48,236 nt of DNA from Clostridiales bacterium (GTDB lineage Bacteria; Bacillota; Clostridia; Oscillospirales; Acutalibacteraceae). Below, in pieces: positions 23,798-35,326 of the stretch (position 1 is its first letter; each line of letters opens with the position of its first letter). The stretch is from NCBI GenBank assembly GCA_022801595.1, contig JAAWSO010000012.1, forward strand, positions 1 through 48,236, written 5' to 3'. The notes beneath the pieces are model-generated. The model did no database searches, was not told the DNA's origin, and saw nothing but the letters and a program-made list of their open reading frames with translations. The position numbers and the translations under genes are program-made.

Positions 23798-24930
23798 AGA
23801 TCCTTCGTTTTACCTTTCAAAATTATCGGAATTTGGAAGAGGATTCGATTTTCCCCTGTGAAGGAACCAATTTGATTTATGGAAAAAACGCCCAAGGAAA
23901 AACCAACTTGCTGGAAGCCATGTGGCTGTTTACCGGAGGGCATTCCTTCCGGGGCGCCAAAGATGGGGAATTGGTTCGGTTTGGAGAAGCTAGTTGTACC
24001 TTGGGATTGGAGTTTTTTTCAGAGGAACGGGAACAAACCGCAAAGATGACGATCCGGGGCGGAAAGCGGGAAGCGGAAATCAATGGGATTCTGAAGCGTT
24101 CTGCGGCGGCTTTGGTGGGCAAGTTTTGCGCGGTCATCTTTTCCCCGGAGCATTTGGCTTTGGTAAAAGGCGGGCCAGCGTTGCGCCGCAGCTTTTTAGA
24201 CGGCGCGCTTTGCCAAAGCCGTCCGGCCTATGCGAAACAGTTTGTGTTGTATCAACGGACGCTGCAGCAGCGCAATACTCTGCTCAAGGATATTCCCCGC
24301 CATCGAGAATTATTAGGGACACTGGAAATCTGGGATGAAAAGCTGGCCAAATATGGCGCTGAGCTGATCCGTCAGCGGGAGGAATATCTGTCTTTTATTT
24401 CCGAACCGGTAAAAGAAGTTTACCGGGGGATTTCCCAAGGCAAGGAAGAATTGGAAATTTTTTACCAGTGTTCCCTGCGGAGGAAGCGAGAAGGCCCAAT
24501 GCAGGATGGGGATTTTTATGAAGCGCTGGAAGCGTCCCGTAATACGGACATTGCGCTGGGATACACTGCTTCCGGTCCTCACCGGGACGACATGGAGCTG
24601 AAGGTAGACGGCATTTCCGCCCGCTCTTTTGGTTCCCAAGGTCAGCAGCGTTCCATTGTGCTGGCCATGAAGCTGGCGGAGGCCCAGGTATTGCAGCAGA
24701 TCACCGGGGAAGCTCCTGTTATTTTCCTGGATGATGTGATGAGCGAACTGGACGCTGGACGTCAGGATTATTTGCTCAACCATGTCAAAGGGCGCCAGGT
24801 GTTTCTCACCTGCTGCGATCCCAATTCGATCCGGGATTTTCAGCAAGGCGCTTTGTTTCATGTAGAATCAGGTAAGGTATCTGCTTCCCAGCATGTGGCG
24901 GAAGGGATGCCCCAAAATCAAATGTTGTAA
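23794..24930 (+). CDS. recF: DNA replication and repair protein RecF
   Basis: SMC-like ATPase that loads RecA at gaps with RecO and RecR. The start is TTG at 23794, overlapping the yaaA stop as TTGA and giving the usual RecF N terminus [17 protein letters not shown]. Walker A is [16 protein letters not shown] at about residues 30-45, the ABC signature region is [20 protein letters not shown] and Walker B is [13 protein letters not shown]. The 378-residue length is normal. Translation is probably coupled to yaaA. Confidence 0.97.
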   Translation: MKILRFTFQNYRNLEEDSIFPCEGTNLIYGKNAQGKTNLLEAMWLFTGGHSFRGAKDGELVRFGEASCTLGLEFFSEEREQTAKMTIRGGKREAEINGILKRSAAALVGKFCAVIFSPEHLALVKGGPALRRSFLDGALCQSRPAYAKQFVLYQRTLQQRNTLLKDIPRHRELLGTLEIWDEKLAKYGAELIRQREEYLSFISEPVKEVYRGISQGKEELEIFYQCSLRRKREGPMQDGDFYEALEASRNTDIALGYTASGPHRDDMELKVDGISARSFGSQGQQRSIVLAMKLAEAQVLQQITGEAPVIFLDDVMSELDAGRQDYLLNHVKGRQVFLTCCDPNSIRDFQQGALFHVESGKVSASQHVAEGMPQNQML

Positions 24931-24945
24931 TCGATGAGGTGTTTC

Positions 24946-25224
24946 ATGTATCTGCATTTAGGACAGGATACCGTCATTAAAATGGAAGAAATTATTGGGA
25001 TTTTTGATCTGGAAACCTCGACCATTTCCAAAATCACCCGGAAGTATTTGGCCGATGCGGAAAAAGCCGGGCGAGTGGTCAATGTTTCGATGGAAATGCC
25101 AAAGACATTCGTGATCTGTTCTGGGAAACTGGGACAGATTACCGTTTATATTTCGCAGATCTCGTCGTCCACTCTTTTGAAACGGACGAAATATATGGAA
25201 GGGATTGCCCTCAATGACCATTGA
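24946..25224 (+). CDS. remB: RemB-like DUF370 regulator
   Basis: A 92-residue protein of the DUF370 family, the RemA/RemB extracellular-matrix regulators in Bacillus. It begins MYLHLGQDTVIKMEEIIGIF and has DLETSTISKITRKYL and FVICSGKLGQITVYISQISS, the conserved strands. ATG at 24946 is preferred, with GAGG 6 nt upstream. In Bacillus remB lies between recF and gyrB, the same place. Members bind DNA or stabilise DNA-binding oligomers; the target here is not visible. Confidence 0.9.
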   Translation: MYLHLGQDTVIKMEEIIGIFDLETSTISKITRKYLADAEKAGRVVNVSMEMPKTFVICSGKLGQITVYISQISSSTLLKRTKYMEGIALNDH

Positions 25225-25250
25225 GATCGGTAAACAAAGGAGGTATTTCA

Positions 25251-26048
25251 ATGAAAAATACCAAACAACCAACGTATGAATCCAATCCTTCTGGAAAAGG
25301 GAACACATCCTCCGGTGGCTTGAGGCTGCCAGCCTGCCCAAACTGTGGGAAACGGATGAATCCTCTGGTCGCTTGGCTGTATAAAACAAAAGGGGAATAT
25401 TGCTGTCCGGCCTGCGGTGTCTGTTCCAATGTGGTGGCGGATCCGAAAACACCGGGATTTGGCGCTGTCACGGTTGCCATCAGCGTGGTAATTTTGCTGC
25501 TTTTCCTGTTTGTTTTTGGCGGCATGAATTTGCTCGGGATGATTTTGCTGCTGGTTCCGTTTTTTTTATTTACCTTGTTGTCCCCATTTTTGGTACGGCT
25601 GCAAAAAATGCCTTCCGTCCCAAAATCCGTGAAAGAGCAAACACCCCAGCATACGACACGTCCTCGGGTAGACCCAAGCAGTGTCAACCGGTATCCACCT
25701 TATCCGTACCCATCTTCTTCCCATTCTACCCCTCGAACCCCGCCGCCGGCATATCGGCAAAGCCCGCCTACCCGTCAAAATTCTGCGGCCCGGAATTCAC
25801 AGGCAAGACCAATACAAAATCCGTCTGCTCGCGCTCCACAAACAAGACCGCCGCAATCTTCTTATCCGTCTGCTACCCGGTCAGCGCCAGTTCAACAAAA
25901 TCGTCCGCCTGCTTCTACTCGCCCTGCTGGGGAAAAGAATGCTCCTTCCCGCCCAGCTCGCACGCCAACTGCCCAGCCAAAATTATTTGATACAGCGGAA
26001 TTTGGCAAGCGCGCACCCCGGGATTTTAGCCATTATCAAGATAAATAG
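25251..26048 (+). CDS. Zinc-ribbon membrane protein with Pro/Ser-rich tail
   Basis: A 265-residue protein of unknown function. Residues 27-59 form a zinc ribbon with CPNC and CPAC separated by 19 residues. Two membrane helices follow (GAVTVAISVVILLLFLFVFG and LLGMILLLVPFFLFTLLSPF, residues about 70-112). The remaining 150 residues are low-complexity, rich in Pro, Ser, Arg, Gln and Thr, probably disordered. ATG at 25251 has AAAGGAGG 7 nt upstream. It shares CxxC-19-CxxC plus two helices with the next gene, so they are probably paralogs. It lies between remB and gyrB and may be in that operon. Confidence 0.8.
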   Translation: MKNTKQPTYESNPSGKGNTSSGGLRLPACPNCGKRMNPLVAWLYKTKGEYCCPACGVCSNVVADPKTPGFGAVTVAISVVILLLFLFVFGGMNLLGMILLLVPFFLFTLLSPFLVRLQKMPSVPKSVKEQTPQHTTRPRVDPSSVNRYPPYPYPSSSHSTPRTPPPAYRQSPPTRQNSAARNSQARPIQNPSARAPQTRPPQSSYPSATRSAPVQQNRPPASTRPAGEKNAPSRPARTPTAQPKLFDTAEFGKRAPRDFSHYQDK

Positions 26049-26188
26049 TCGATGTTAGAAAGGGATGCTGATGCTTTCCAATTTTATACAGCAGAGACGT
26101 TTCCAAAAAAGTTTCAGCCGGACGGAAGGATGGAGCATTCACGGCAAGAAATCAGGAATCTGTGGGATTTTTAGATGGGAGGAGTTTC

Positions 26189-26554
26189 ATGAAATTCCCA
26201 TTACGCCTTCCGGTCTGCCCTCATTGCAGCGGGAAATTTTCCTATCGGCAGGTAAATAAAACAAAAAGACAAAAGGAACAGGTTTGTCCTCATTGCAAAA
26301 CGATGTATGCCTGCTCCTATGATACCGGCGGTTCGGTTTTGATTGCTATTTCAGTGGCGGTAATCGCCGCCGTGGTGTGTATTCTGCTCTCTGTGATCCC
26401 AAATATCCATATGGGAATTTTGGTTGGGGTTATTTTCTTTGTACTGATCAGTATGATCGTGTTGTTTCCGCTGACTGTGCGGTATCAAGTGATCCCGCCA
26501 AAAGAGGTGGAAACACAGCCAGCCGCGCACCAGAAAAAACGGAAACGTCGCTGA
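26189..26554 (+). CDS. Zinc-ribbon membrane protein of the CxxC_20_CxxC type
   Basis: A 121-residue protein with an N-terminal zinc ribbon CPHCSGKFSYRQ...CPHCKTMYAC, the two CxxC pairs 19 residues apart, resembling the small CxxC_20_CxxC membrane family of Firmicutes. Two hydrophobic helices follow (VLIAISVAVIAAVVCILLSV and MGILVGVIFFVLISMIVLFP), then a basic tail ending KKRKRR. ATG at 26189 has GGAGGAG 7 nt upstream. It is a shorter relative of the preceding gene. Function unknown. Confidence 0.82.
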   Translation: MKFPLRLPVCPHCSGKFSYRQVNKTKRQKEQVCPHCKTMYACSYDTGGSVLIAISVAVIAAVVCILLSVIPNIHMGILVGVIFFVLISMIVLFPLTVRYQVIPPKEVETQPAAHQKKRKRR

Positions 26555-26627
26555 AGCATATCTAGCAAGATCAATACAGTTTGTAATAATATTGAAATTA
26601 AAATACAAATCGTATAGAAAATATTAG

Positions 26628-28616
<1,989 letters not shown>

Positions 28617-28956
28617 GCCAGCGAGCCGCCAATTCGTTTGCACATGCGCTTGTCCCTCGCTTGAAAGGCAGGAATATCCTTCTGCGGCGCTTAATTTCTT
28701 GCTTCCAGTGTTTTTGATAAGCAAATGGAAGTTTTGCAGCGTATATTTGTCATCTTCCATGGCAAACGATTCTCTTCTGTTTGCTTTCCAAAGAGACAGG
28801 GATTGAGGTAGAGCAATGGCGCATAAACAAAGAAGCAAAACTCCAGGAAACCTCTGCATGCCCGCAGTGGTTTCCTGGATACTGGAATCATGATAGGCTT
28901 ACAATCCACAAGCAGGATTTCCTGCATCGACATATGGAAAGGGATGGTTACAATCC
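28617..28956. other. gyrB downstream interval, no convincing gene
   Basis: 340 bp. CCAGGAAACC (28843-28852) and GGTTTCCTGG (28869-28878) form a 10-bp inverted repeat with a 16-nt spacer but no T tract. A 25-codon frame (28816-28893) with GAGGT upstream overlaps this hairpin; I do not trust it as a gene. Confidence 0.4.
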
Positions 28957-29649
28957 ATGAAAAAACATGCGGATGAAATTCCTTTAGAATCCTTGGATAA
29001 CTCTACGGCGCCCTTGCGGACATCGCTGGAAGAGAAGAAAGAAGAACAAAATGCTCCGCGCCAGGAATCCGATGGGGAGCCAATCCAGTGGGACGGCTCG
29101 GAAGCGGAGATCGTCACTTCTGGAGAAGATGAGGAATTTGAAGATGTGCAGGCTGGGATTCGGCTGGAATATCAGTTAAAAGCGGATGAAATTTATTCCG
29201 TCTTGAAGCGTGCTAGGTTTTATCGGAAAGCTATGGTGAAAGCAAAGATTGAAACGGTTGTTTTAGGCGCGATGCTGCTCTTATTTGGCCTGACTTGGAT
29301 TTTGAAAGACGATCCCAATGCAATGATTTTCACGATTGCCAGCGCGATTTTGATTGGTTTAGTATGGGCCACTCCGTATTTTTCCCTTCGGTCCCATGCC
29401 GTGAAATGGGCGGAAAAACAGGAGATTGAAATGGAAGTGTATCCCGATATGATCCGTATGGGTCAGGGAGAGAAAAGCTGGAAAATCCCTTTGGACGGCA
29501 GCGTTGTCTGTGAAGAATACAACAATTTGATGGTACTGCATACAGGGGAAGAGGAATTGACGGTATTGCCGCTACGATGTGTGGAGCCTCAAATTTTGCC
29601 GGATATTCAGGCAATGATTATTGCTGGAACCCGGAAGCTGGAAAAATAA
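28957..29649 (+). CDS. YcxB-like membrane protein 1
   Basis: A 230-residue protein, first of three tandem paralogs. The first 70 residues are acidic and probably disordered. Two helices (KIETVVLGAMLLLFGLTWIL and MIFTIASAILIGLVWATPYF) are followed by a cytoplasmic beta-rich domain: EMEVYPDMIRMGQGEKSWKI ... LTVLPLRCV, matching the YcxB-like layout of a membrane hairpin followed by a PH-like fold ending in a Pro-containing strand. ATG at 28957 has a weak site (GGGATGG). Function unknown. It is 340 nt downstream of gyrB. Confidence 0.7.
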   Translation: MKKHADEIPLESLDNSTAPLRTSLEEKKEEQNAPRQESDGEPIQWDGSEAEIVTSGEDEEFEDVQAGIRLEYQLKADEIYSVLKRARFYRKAMVKAKIETVVLGAMLLLFGLTWILKDDPNAMIFTIASAILIGLVWATPYFSLRSHAVKWAEKQEIEMEVYPDMIRMGQGEKSWKIPLDGSVVCEEYNNLMVLHTGEEELTVLPLRCVEPQILPDIQAMIIAGTRKLEK

Positions 29650-29686
29650 TATGGATCGGTAATGTTCGGTAAGAAAGGAGCGGGAC

Positions 29687-30250
29687 ATGGAACTGAACGG
29701 AAAGGAACTTCCCATTGTAAAGATTGAAGGAAAAATGAATTGTCGCGATTTTCAGGCTGGGTACTTCCTGGCGCAAAAAAATGCGTCTCCCCTCCACCTG
29801 CCCAAAGTACGGGCTGGGCTTTGCCTGACCGGAGCGGCTGTGTGCGCTTCCATGATTCCAACTTGGCTGGCGTATTTTTTTAGCTGCCTGGCTCCGGCGG
29901 GTGCAGCTTGCTTTTTCCTGGCGCTAGCTGGTCTGTTTGGTTTTGTGATCCCTTCCACGGTGAAAAGCCGGGGAGCGGCGTTATTTGCTTCCAATCAGAC
30001 ATTGTCTCTCCCCTACGCAGTATCCTTTTTCCCAGACCGGTTTTTGCTGGAAAATGAGCAGGAATCCATCCTGGAATATTGGACGGATGTAGAGCTTTCC
30101 CTAGAAAACAAGCAGTATTATGTATTCAAAGGAAATTTGGAAAAACCGCTTGTAGTAATCCCAAAGCAGGGATTGACCGAAAAGGAGAAGCGGGCCATTA
30201 CCGAACTGTTGCAGCATCGTTTGGTGTCCCGATATCGCCGGGCATATTGA
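29687..30250 (+). CDS. YcxB-like membrane protein 2
   Basis: A 187-residue paralog of its neighbours. Two hydrophobic helices (about residues 43-65 and 68-88) are followed by the beta-rich domain YAVSFFPDRFLLENEQESIL ... KPLVVIPKQGLTEKEKRA, ending in a short amphipathic helix. The VIPK-x-x-L-x-E-x-E motif matches VPKRVLSEEE in the third paralog and is typical of YcxB-like proteins. ATG at 29687 has AGGAG 7 nt upstream. It is 37 nt after the first and 14 nt before the third paralog. Confidence 0.72.
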   Translation: MELNGKELPIVKIEGKMNCRDFQAGYFLAQKNASPLHLPKVRAGLCLTGAAVCASMIPTWLAYFFSCLAPAGAACFFLALAGLFGFVIPSTVKSRGAALFASNQTLSLPYAVSFFPDRFLLENEQESILEYWTDVELSLENKQYYVFKGNLEKPLVVIPKQGLTEKEKRAITELLQHRLVSRYRRAY

Positions 30251-30264
30251 AAAAGGAGGAACGT

Positions 30265-30804
30265 ATGGAGCCGGTTATCGCCAACTTCTTGGTGACCAAG
30301 GAAGATTTTTTTCAGTTTAAACAGGCCTCCTGTAAGGCGGAATTGCGCCGGGGCGAAGTGATTGGCTTTCGTCTGATTGGCTTGGCGTTGGCCATTGGCG
30401 GTTTGACCGGCATGATTTTTGTCCCTTGGGGGATCTTCGCCAAAATCGGGTTTGGCCTGATGTTGGCAGTTAGTATTGTGATTGGTTTTTATCATGATAC
30501 CTTGTATCCCTATCTGATTCACCGGCGGATTTCCGGTTTGTTGGAATCCACCCCAATGACCGCCCAGACACTGCGTTTTGAAGAGGACGCCGTTCAGGTT
30601 TCCTCGGAGCGTTATGAGGCGGAGCTTCCCTACCCGATGCTGTATCGGGTCTATGAAGACCGTCACGTATTTTTGTTGTACCTGGGGATCGGGGAGCTTC
30701 ATTTTGTCCCCAAACGGGTCTTGTCCGAAGAAGAACAACAGCGTTTGCAGCAACATTTAAAACGCGTGATGAATGAAAAATATATGCAAGAAGGTGTTCG
30801 ATAG
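30265..30804 (+). CDS. YcxB-like membrane protein 3
   Basis: A 179-residue paralog. Helices at about residues 30-52 (RLIGLALAIGGLTGMIFVPW) and 56-75 precede the beta-rich domain TLRFEEDAVQVSSERYEAEL ... LHFVPKRVLSEEEQQRLQQH. ATG at 30265 has AAAGGAGG 5 nt upstream; the longer frame would overlap the previous gene. The stop codon TAG is directly followed by the gyrA ATG with no gap, so it must be co-transcribed with gyrA. Function unknown. Confidence 0.75.
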   Translation: MEPVIANFLVTKEDFFQFKQASCKAELRRGEVIGFRLIGLALAIGGLTGMIFVPWGIFAKIGFGLMLAVSIVIGFYHDTLYPYLIHRRISGLLESTPMTAQTLRFEEDAVQVSSERYEAELPYPMLYRVYEDRHVFLLYLGIGELHFVPKRVLSEEEQQRLQQHLKRVMNEKYMQEGVR

Positions 30805-33390
30805 ATGCAAGATTACGAAGAGCAAAAGGAAACGGTGGAAGCGGTTGCACAGCCGATGCATCCAGAGCGGATTAAAAATGTGGATATTGAGAAGGAAATG
30901 AAAAAATCCTTCCTGGATTATTCTATGTCGGTAATCGTGTCCCGAGCTCTGCCAGATGTGCGGGATGGATTGAAGCCGGTACACCGCCGGATTCTATACA
31001 CCATGTTTGAAAATACCCTGTATCCCGAGAAGGCTTACCGGAAATGTGCCGATACGGTTGGCGCCGTACTGGGCCGCTACCATCCTCATGGCGACGCTTC
31101 AGTCTATGACGCTCTGGTCCGTTTGGCGCAGGACTTTTCCCTGCGTTATATGCTGGTAGACGGTCACGGCAACTTCGGTTCCGTGGACGGCGACCCGCCG
31201 GCTGCTTACCGTTATACCGAGGCTCGCATGAGCAAGATGGCCATGGAAATGCTGGCGGATATTGATAAGGAAACCGTAGATTTCCGCAACAACTATGACG
31301 ATCGGTTACAGGAGCCTGTAGTACTGCCATCCCGTTTCCCAAACCTTCTGGTAAACGGCTCTACCGGTATTGCCGTGGGTATGGCGACCAATATCCCGCC
31401 TCATAATATGGGCGAGGTGATCGACGGTATGTGTGCCTTGATCGACAATCCAGAGGCAACCCTTCCTGAGATCATGGAGCACATTAAGGGCCCGGATTTC
31501 CCGACTGCCGGTATCATCATGGGACATAGCGGCATTCGCGCCGCCTATGCGACCGGCCGAGGCCGGATTACCGTCCGTGCCCGTACTGAGATTGTGGAGG
31601 AGAAAAACGGCCGGTTTAAGATTGTGATTACCGAGTTGCCTTATCAGGTCAACAAAGCCCGCCTTCACGAAAACATTGCGGAACTGGTGAAGGAAAAACG
31701 CATTGAGGGAATCTCCAATGTGGAGGATCACTCCGACCGAGACGGCATGTGCATGGTGGTGGATGTCAAGCGGGACGCTTCCCCTCAGATTGTGTTGAAT
31801 CAACTGTTCTCCTATACCCAAATGCAGACTACCTTCGGCGTGATCATGCTGGCCATTGTCAATGGCGAGCCAAGAACGCTGACCCTGATTGAAATGCTTC
31901 AGGAATACATCGACTTTCAGGTGGATGTGGTCACGCGCCGTACCCAGTTTGAGTTGCGGAAAGCGGAGGAGCGGGCCCACATTCTGGAAGGTCTCAAAAT
32001 TGCCCTGGATTTTATTGACGAGGTTATCGAAATCCTGCGGGCTGCCAAGTCAATTCCAGAAGGAAAAACGGCGTTGATGGAGCGGTTTGGGCTGGATGAG
32101 ATCCAATCCCAGGCCATTGTACAGATGCGCCTGGGCCAGCTCACCGGTTTGGAGCGTCAGAAGATCGAGGAGGAATTGGAGGCGTTGGGCCTGAAAATTG
32201 CCGATTATAAGGACATCCTTTCCAGCCAAGCCCGCCTGCTTGCCATTGTGAAGGATGAGGCGCTGGCTGTCCGGGCTAAGTTTGCCGATGAACGGCGTAC
32301 GGAGATTGCGGCGGTCAGCGGAGAAGTGGACATTGAGGACTTGATCCCACGGGAAGAATGCGTCCTGACCTTGACCAATTTCGGCTATGCAAAACGGCAG
32401 AAAATGGATACCTATAAAACGCAACGGCGCGGAGGCCGAGGAATTTCCGGCATGACCCGCCGGGACGAGGACGTAGCGGCGGAGATGTTTGTTATCAACA
32501 GCCACGACTACGTGATGTTCTTCACCAATCTGGGCCGAGTATACCGTCTGAAATGTTACGAGATTCCCGAAGGAAGCCGGACCAGCAAAGGAATGAATAT
32601 TGCTAACCTGCTTCCTCTGGGACCGGAAGAGCGGGTGACTTCCATGATCCGGGTGCCGGAGTTTGACGAGGATAGCTATTTGGTTATGGTAACCCGTCAG
32701 GGCATTATCAAACGGACCAGCTTATCCGCCTACAATACCGCCCGGAAAGGCGGCGTCATCGCTATTGATCTGGATGAGGGCGACGAACTGGCCTGGGTCA
32801 GCGTCACCGATGGCAATACGGATTTGCTGGTGGCAACCAAAAAGGGCATGGCGATCCGCTTCAAGGAATCCGACGCCCGGGCCATGGGCCGGACAGCAAG
32901 AGGCGTGAAAGCTTTGACCTTGAAGGAAGGCGACCTGGTAGCCGGTATGAGCCCGCTGCATGAAGGCGGGCTGGTGCTTACCGTTTCGGAAACTGGTTAC
33001 GGCCGTCTCTCCCCCATCACCGACTACCGGCTCCAGTCCCGTGGAGGCAAGGGCCTGGTTAACTATCATGTGGAGAAATACGGTGATGTGGCGGCGATTA
33101 AGGTGGTCGATGTGGACGAAGATATTATCATGATTTCGTCCGACGGCATTATTATCCGCATTCAGGCGGATTCCATCCGCCAGTGTTCCCGTCCGAGCAA
33201 GGGCGTGCGGGTGATGCGGATTGACGGCAATGAGAATAAAGTGGTGACCATTGCCCGCGCCCCTCATGATGAAGAAGAAATCGACCATCTGGAAGTAGAG
33301 GATGACGGCGAAGATGAGATTCCCGAAGAAGAAGCGGAAACCGCTGAGCTTCTAGAACAAGACGCGGCTGCAGAGGCAACCCAGGAATAA
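30805..33390 (+). CDS. gyrA: DNA gyrase subunit A
   Basis: Breakage-reunion subunit of gyrase, 861 residues. The catalytic tyrosine is Tyr137 in [10 protein letters not shown]. The quinolone-resistance region [17 protein letters not shown] has Ala98 at the position of E. coli Ser83, Ser99 next to it, and Asp102 at the position of Asp87. The GyrA box QRRGGRG (about residue 536) confirms gyrase rather than topoisomerase IV. The C-terminal beta-pinwheel is followed by an acidic tail rich in Glu and Asp. ATG at 30805 has GAAGGTG 9 nt upstream, inside the preceding gene. Confidence 0.98.
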   Translation: MQDYEEQKETVEAVAQPMHPERIKNVDIEKEMKKSFLDYSMSVIVSRALPDVRDGLKPVHRRILYTMFENTLYPEKAYRKCADTVGAVLGRYHPHGDASVYDALVRLAQDFSLRYMLVDGHGNFGSVDGDPPAAYRYTEARMSKMAMEMLADIDKETVDFRNNYDDRLQEPVVLPSRFPNLLVNGSTGIAVGMATNIPPHNMGEVIDGMCALIDNPEATLPEIMEHIKGPDFPTAGIIMGHSGIRAAYATGRGRITVRARTEIVEEKNGRFKIVITELPYQVNKARLHENIAELVKEKRIEGISNVEDHSDRDGMCMVVDVKRDASPQIVLNQLFSYTQMQTTFGVIMLAIVNGEPRTLTLIEMLQEYIDFQVDVVTRRTQFELRKAEERAHILEGLKIALDFIDEVIEILRAAKSIPEGKTALMERFGLDEIQSQAIVQMRLGQLTGLERQKIEEELEALGLKIADYKDILSSQARLLAIVKDEALAVRAKFADERRTEIAAVSGEVDIEDLIPREECVLTLTNFGYAKRQKMDTYKTQRRGGRGISGMTRRDEDVAAEMFVINSHDYVMFFTNLGRVYRLKCYEIPEGSRTSKGMNIANLLPLGPEERVTSMIRVPEFDEDSYLVMVTRQGIIKRTSLSAYNTARKGGVIAIDLDEGDELAWVSVTDGNTDLLVATKKGMAIRFKESDARAMGRTARGVKALTLKEGDLVAGMSPLHEGGLVLTVSETGYGRLSPITDYRLQSRGGKGLVNYHVEKYGDVAAIKVVDVDEDIIMISSDGIIIRIQADSIRQCSRPSKGVRVMRIDGNENKVVTIARAPHDEEEIDHLEVEDDGEDEIPEEEAETAELLEQDAAAEATQE

Positions 33391-33425
33391 GAAATTAAGC
33401 CTAGTATGAGGAAGGAAGGATTTCT

Positions 33426-33749
33426 TTGAGTAAAAGTTTGAAATATGGAATCCTGATCCTTTTTCTGGGTGCCGTGATTTTTTATGTTTTCCCTTTGATT
33501 TTTACATTCAAAATCCTGACCGCAGCATTGTTGCTGTTCATCAATCCGATCTACAGCTTCATTTTCTGTACGCTGCATACCATTCGATTTGGATTGCGAA
33601 TGTATTTGCCCATATCCATTGGAATCTTATTCCTTCCGGCGGTATTCTTATTTTATGAGCCGCAGTTTCTCAGTTACTGCGCCATTTATGCCGCCATCGC
33701 GTTTGTGGGAAGCGGCATTGGGTATCCTATCCACAAGCGATATGGCTGA
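33426..33749 (+). CDS. Small membrane protein of unknown function
   Basis: A 107-residue protein with three or four hydrophobic helices: YGILILFLGAVIFYVFPLIF, LTAALLLFINPIYSFIFCTL, YLPISIGILFLPAVFLFYEP and LSYCAIYAAIAFVGSGIGYP. The start is TTG at 33426 with GGAAGGA 5 nt upstream. It begins 35 nt after gyrA and ends before a strong terminator, so it is probably the last gene of the gyrA transcript. No family recognised. Confidence 0.75.
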   Translation: MSKSLKYGILILFLGAVIFYVFPLIFTFKILTAALLLFINPIYSFIFCTLHTIRFGLRMYLPISIGILFLPAVFLFYEPQFLSYCAIYAAIAFVGSGIGYPIHKRYG

Positions 33750-33761
33750 TCGGGTTCTATC

Positions 33762-33796
33762 AAAAGCTATGCTGTTTTTCAACATAGCTTTTTTTT
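33762..33796 (+). terminator. Intrinsic terminator of the gyrA transcript
   Basis: AAAAGCTATG (33762-33771) and CATAGCTTTT (33783-33792) form a 10-bp stem; the T run extends to 33796. Confidence 0.92.
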
Positions 33797-33829
33797 GATA
33801 AAATTCAAGGATTTGTCATAAACTGTTTC

Positions 33830-33858
33830 TTGTAATTTCTTGTTCCGCGTAGTATGAT
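33830..33858 (+). promoter_or_regulatory. Predicted promoter of the LprI-like lipoprotein gene
   Basis: TTGTAA (33830-33835), 17 nt, TATGAT (33853-33858), 62 nt before the ATG. Confidence 0.6.
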
Positions 33859-33920
33859 AAAGTAAAAAGATTCGAAAACTTTGGAGAAAAAGACTTTCTT
33901 TCCAGAAAGGTGGCATTCCT

Positions 33921-34514
33921 ATGAAAAATAAAGTTGTTGTTTCGGTTATTGCTGCGGCCATGCTGTTGGCGTCCGTTTTTGCGGGTTGTTCCCCTTCCAA
34001 TACCCAATCTTCAGTTCCGGTCAACGCTTCTTCCCAAATAGGAAGTACAGCGTCTCAATCTTCTTCGGAAGCGAACACGCCGCCACAAGCGAGTGAAGAA
34101 GAATTTGAAGCATATTTTGAGCAGAATCCAATTGATAAAGCGCATGCCGAAGCGCAAACTACTGCCTATTCCAATGCGGATATTGTAAAAGTAGAAAACC
34201 AATTTTCTGAAATTTGGCAACAGGAAATTGATAGTTGTTATGAAAAATTGCTGACTACAGCCTCCAAGGAGGATCAAGCAGCCATTGAACAGGCTCAAAC
34301 AAAATGGAGCGCAGAGAAGCAAAGCAAGCTGGATAAAATTTCCCAAGACGCCCAACAGAACGGCGGTACCATGGCCAATGTGCAGGTAGCTACCAATACC
34401 ATGAATTTTTACCGGGACCGGGCTAAGGAGCTGTATCGTTCCCTGTATAACTACGATCAGGCCTATGGATATGTTTACCAAGCGGATGTGGATATGAACG
34501 GAGCAAAAGGGTAG
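33921..34514 (+). CDS. Lipoprotein with LprI/DUF1311-like domain
   Basis: A 197-residue exported lipoprotein. The signal peptide ends in the lipobox VFAGC with Cys23 as lipidation site, followed by a Ser/Gln/Ala-rich linker to about residue 60. The mature domain (residues 90-180) is helical with VENQFSEIWQQEIDSCYEKL, QAQTKWSAEKQSKLD and FYRDRAKELYRSLY, resembling the DUF1311/LprI lysozyme-inhibitor fold, which has a conserved Q-x-x-W and a Cys pair; only one domain cysteine is present here. Assignment is tentative. ATG at 33921 has AAAGGTGG 8 nt upstream. It probably co-transcribes with the next gene, 40 nt downstream. Confidence 0.7.
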   Translation: MKNKVVVSVIAAAMLLASVFAGCSPSNTQSSVPVNASSQIGSTASQSSSEANTPPQASEEEFEAYFEQNPIDKAHAEAQTTAYSNADIVKVENQFSEIWQQEIDSCYEKLLTTASKEDQAAIEQAQTKWSAEKQSKLDKISQDAQQNGGTMANVQVATNTMNFYRDRAKELYRSLYNYDQAYGYVYQADVDMNGAKG

Positions 34515-34554
34515 CTCTTTTCCAAAAGAGTGAAAATGATAAGGAGGTTGCGAT

Positions 34555-35310
34555 ATGCAGATACGGAATCAACCGATTGCCCATCCATACGATCCGAACC
34601 TATCGACAGCAAATATAACCACCCAAAAATCCGAGCTGGTTGGAACGGCATTTTCCAAGCTGATTCGTTCTATGAACGCTCCCCTCCAGGCCAAACAGGA
34701 AGAATTGGTGCCCTCAGAGAAAGTGCAGGCAGCATGGTCTCCACAGGCAATTTACCAAAGTATGGCCCTGCAGGTGCCGTCGCCTACCTCCACCTCCCGT
34801 ACCGTGCGGGGCATTTGTTGGACCGATCAAACACTGGCGGTATTTATTGGAAATGGCGGAGAGATTCCCATTGATACCGAAAAAACCATCAATTGGGATT
34901 CCCAAGGTGATCAGGAGATCACGGAAGCGCAAATCACGGAACTGCGGATGAAATATAATCTGGATCATCTCAGTGCCCAGGATTACTATAATTTGCTGTC
35001 CGATCTGACCCATATGGGCGTATTGTCGGCCGAGGACTGCGCTGGGATGCATCTGGCTTCCGGTTCTTCTGGAATTTCTTTTCAGCCCTTTGCAGTAGGC
35101 GGGGAAACGGGATTATTCGACGGCAATCTGGTGCGGTATTTGAGTGATACGCTCAATCAAATGTTGGAGAATTGGGATTGGATTAATTCCGAGGAATACG
35201 ATCAGGCGAATTTGTTTGGCGCGGAAGCGAAAGCCGAATACCGGGCTAACTTGGAACAGGACATCCGAACTAGAAAAAATATGCTGGAGGTTCTTCAGAA
35301 GCTAGGATAG
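34555..35310 (+). CDS. Uncharacterised 251-residue protein
   Basis: No family recognised. No signal peptide or membrane helix is visible. The central segment has ICWTDQTLAVFIGNGGEIPI, then AQITELRMKYNLDHLSAQDY and YNLLSDLTHMGVLSAEDCAG, helical stretches resembling those of small structural or regulatory proteins; the C terminus is a charged helix. ATG at 34555 has AAGGAGG 7 nt upstream, so expression is likely. It follows a lipoprotein gene and ends before a strong terminator. Confidence 0.72.
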   Translation: MQIRNQPIAHPYDPNLSTANITTQKSELVGTAFSKLIRSMNAPLQAKQEELVPSEKVQAAWSPQAIYQSMALQVPSPTSTSRTVRGICWTDQTLAVFIGNGGEIPIDTEKTINWDSQGDQEITEAQITELRMKYNLDHLSAQDYYNLLSDLTHMGVLSAEDCAGMHLASGSSGISFQPFAVGGETGLFDGNLVRYLSDTLNQMLENWDWINSEEYDQANLFGAEAKAEYRANLEQDIRTRKNMLEVLQKLG

Positions 35311-35326
35311 GACAGGGCTCCATAAG

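Noticed and set aside
26065-26259. 64-codon frame between the two zinc-ribbon genes
   Set aside because: It overlaps the second gene's start in another frame. The ribosome site is weak, and no helix or motif is visible.
28816-28893. 25-codon frame with GAGGT upstream, after gyrB
   Set aside because: It coincides with a 10-bp inverted repeat, and the peptide has no recognisable character. Chance is likely at this length.
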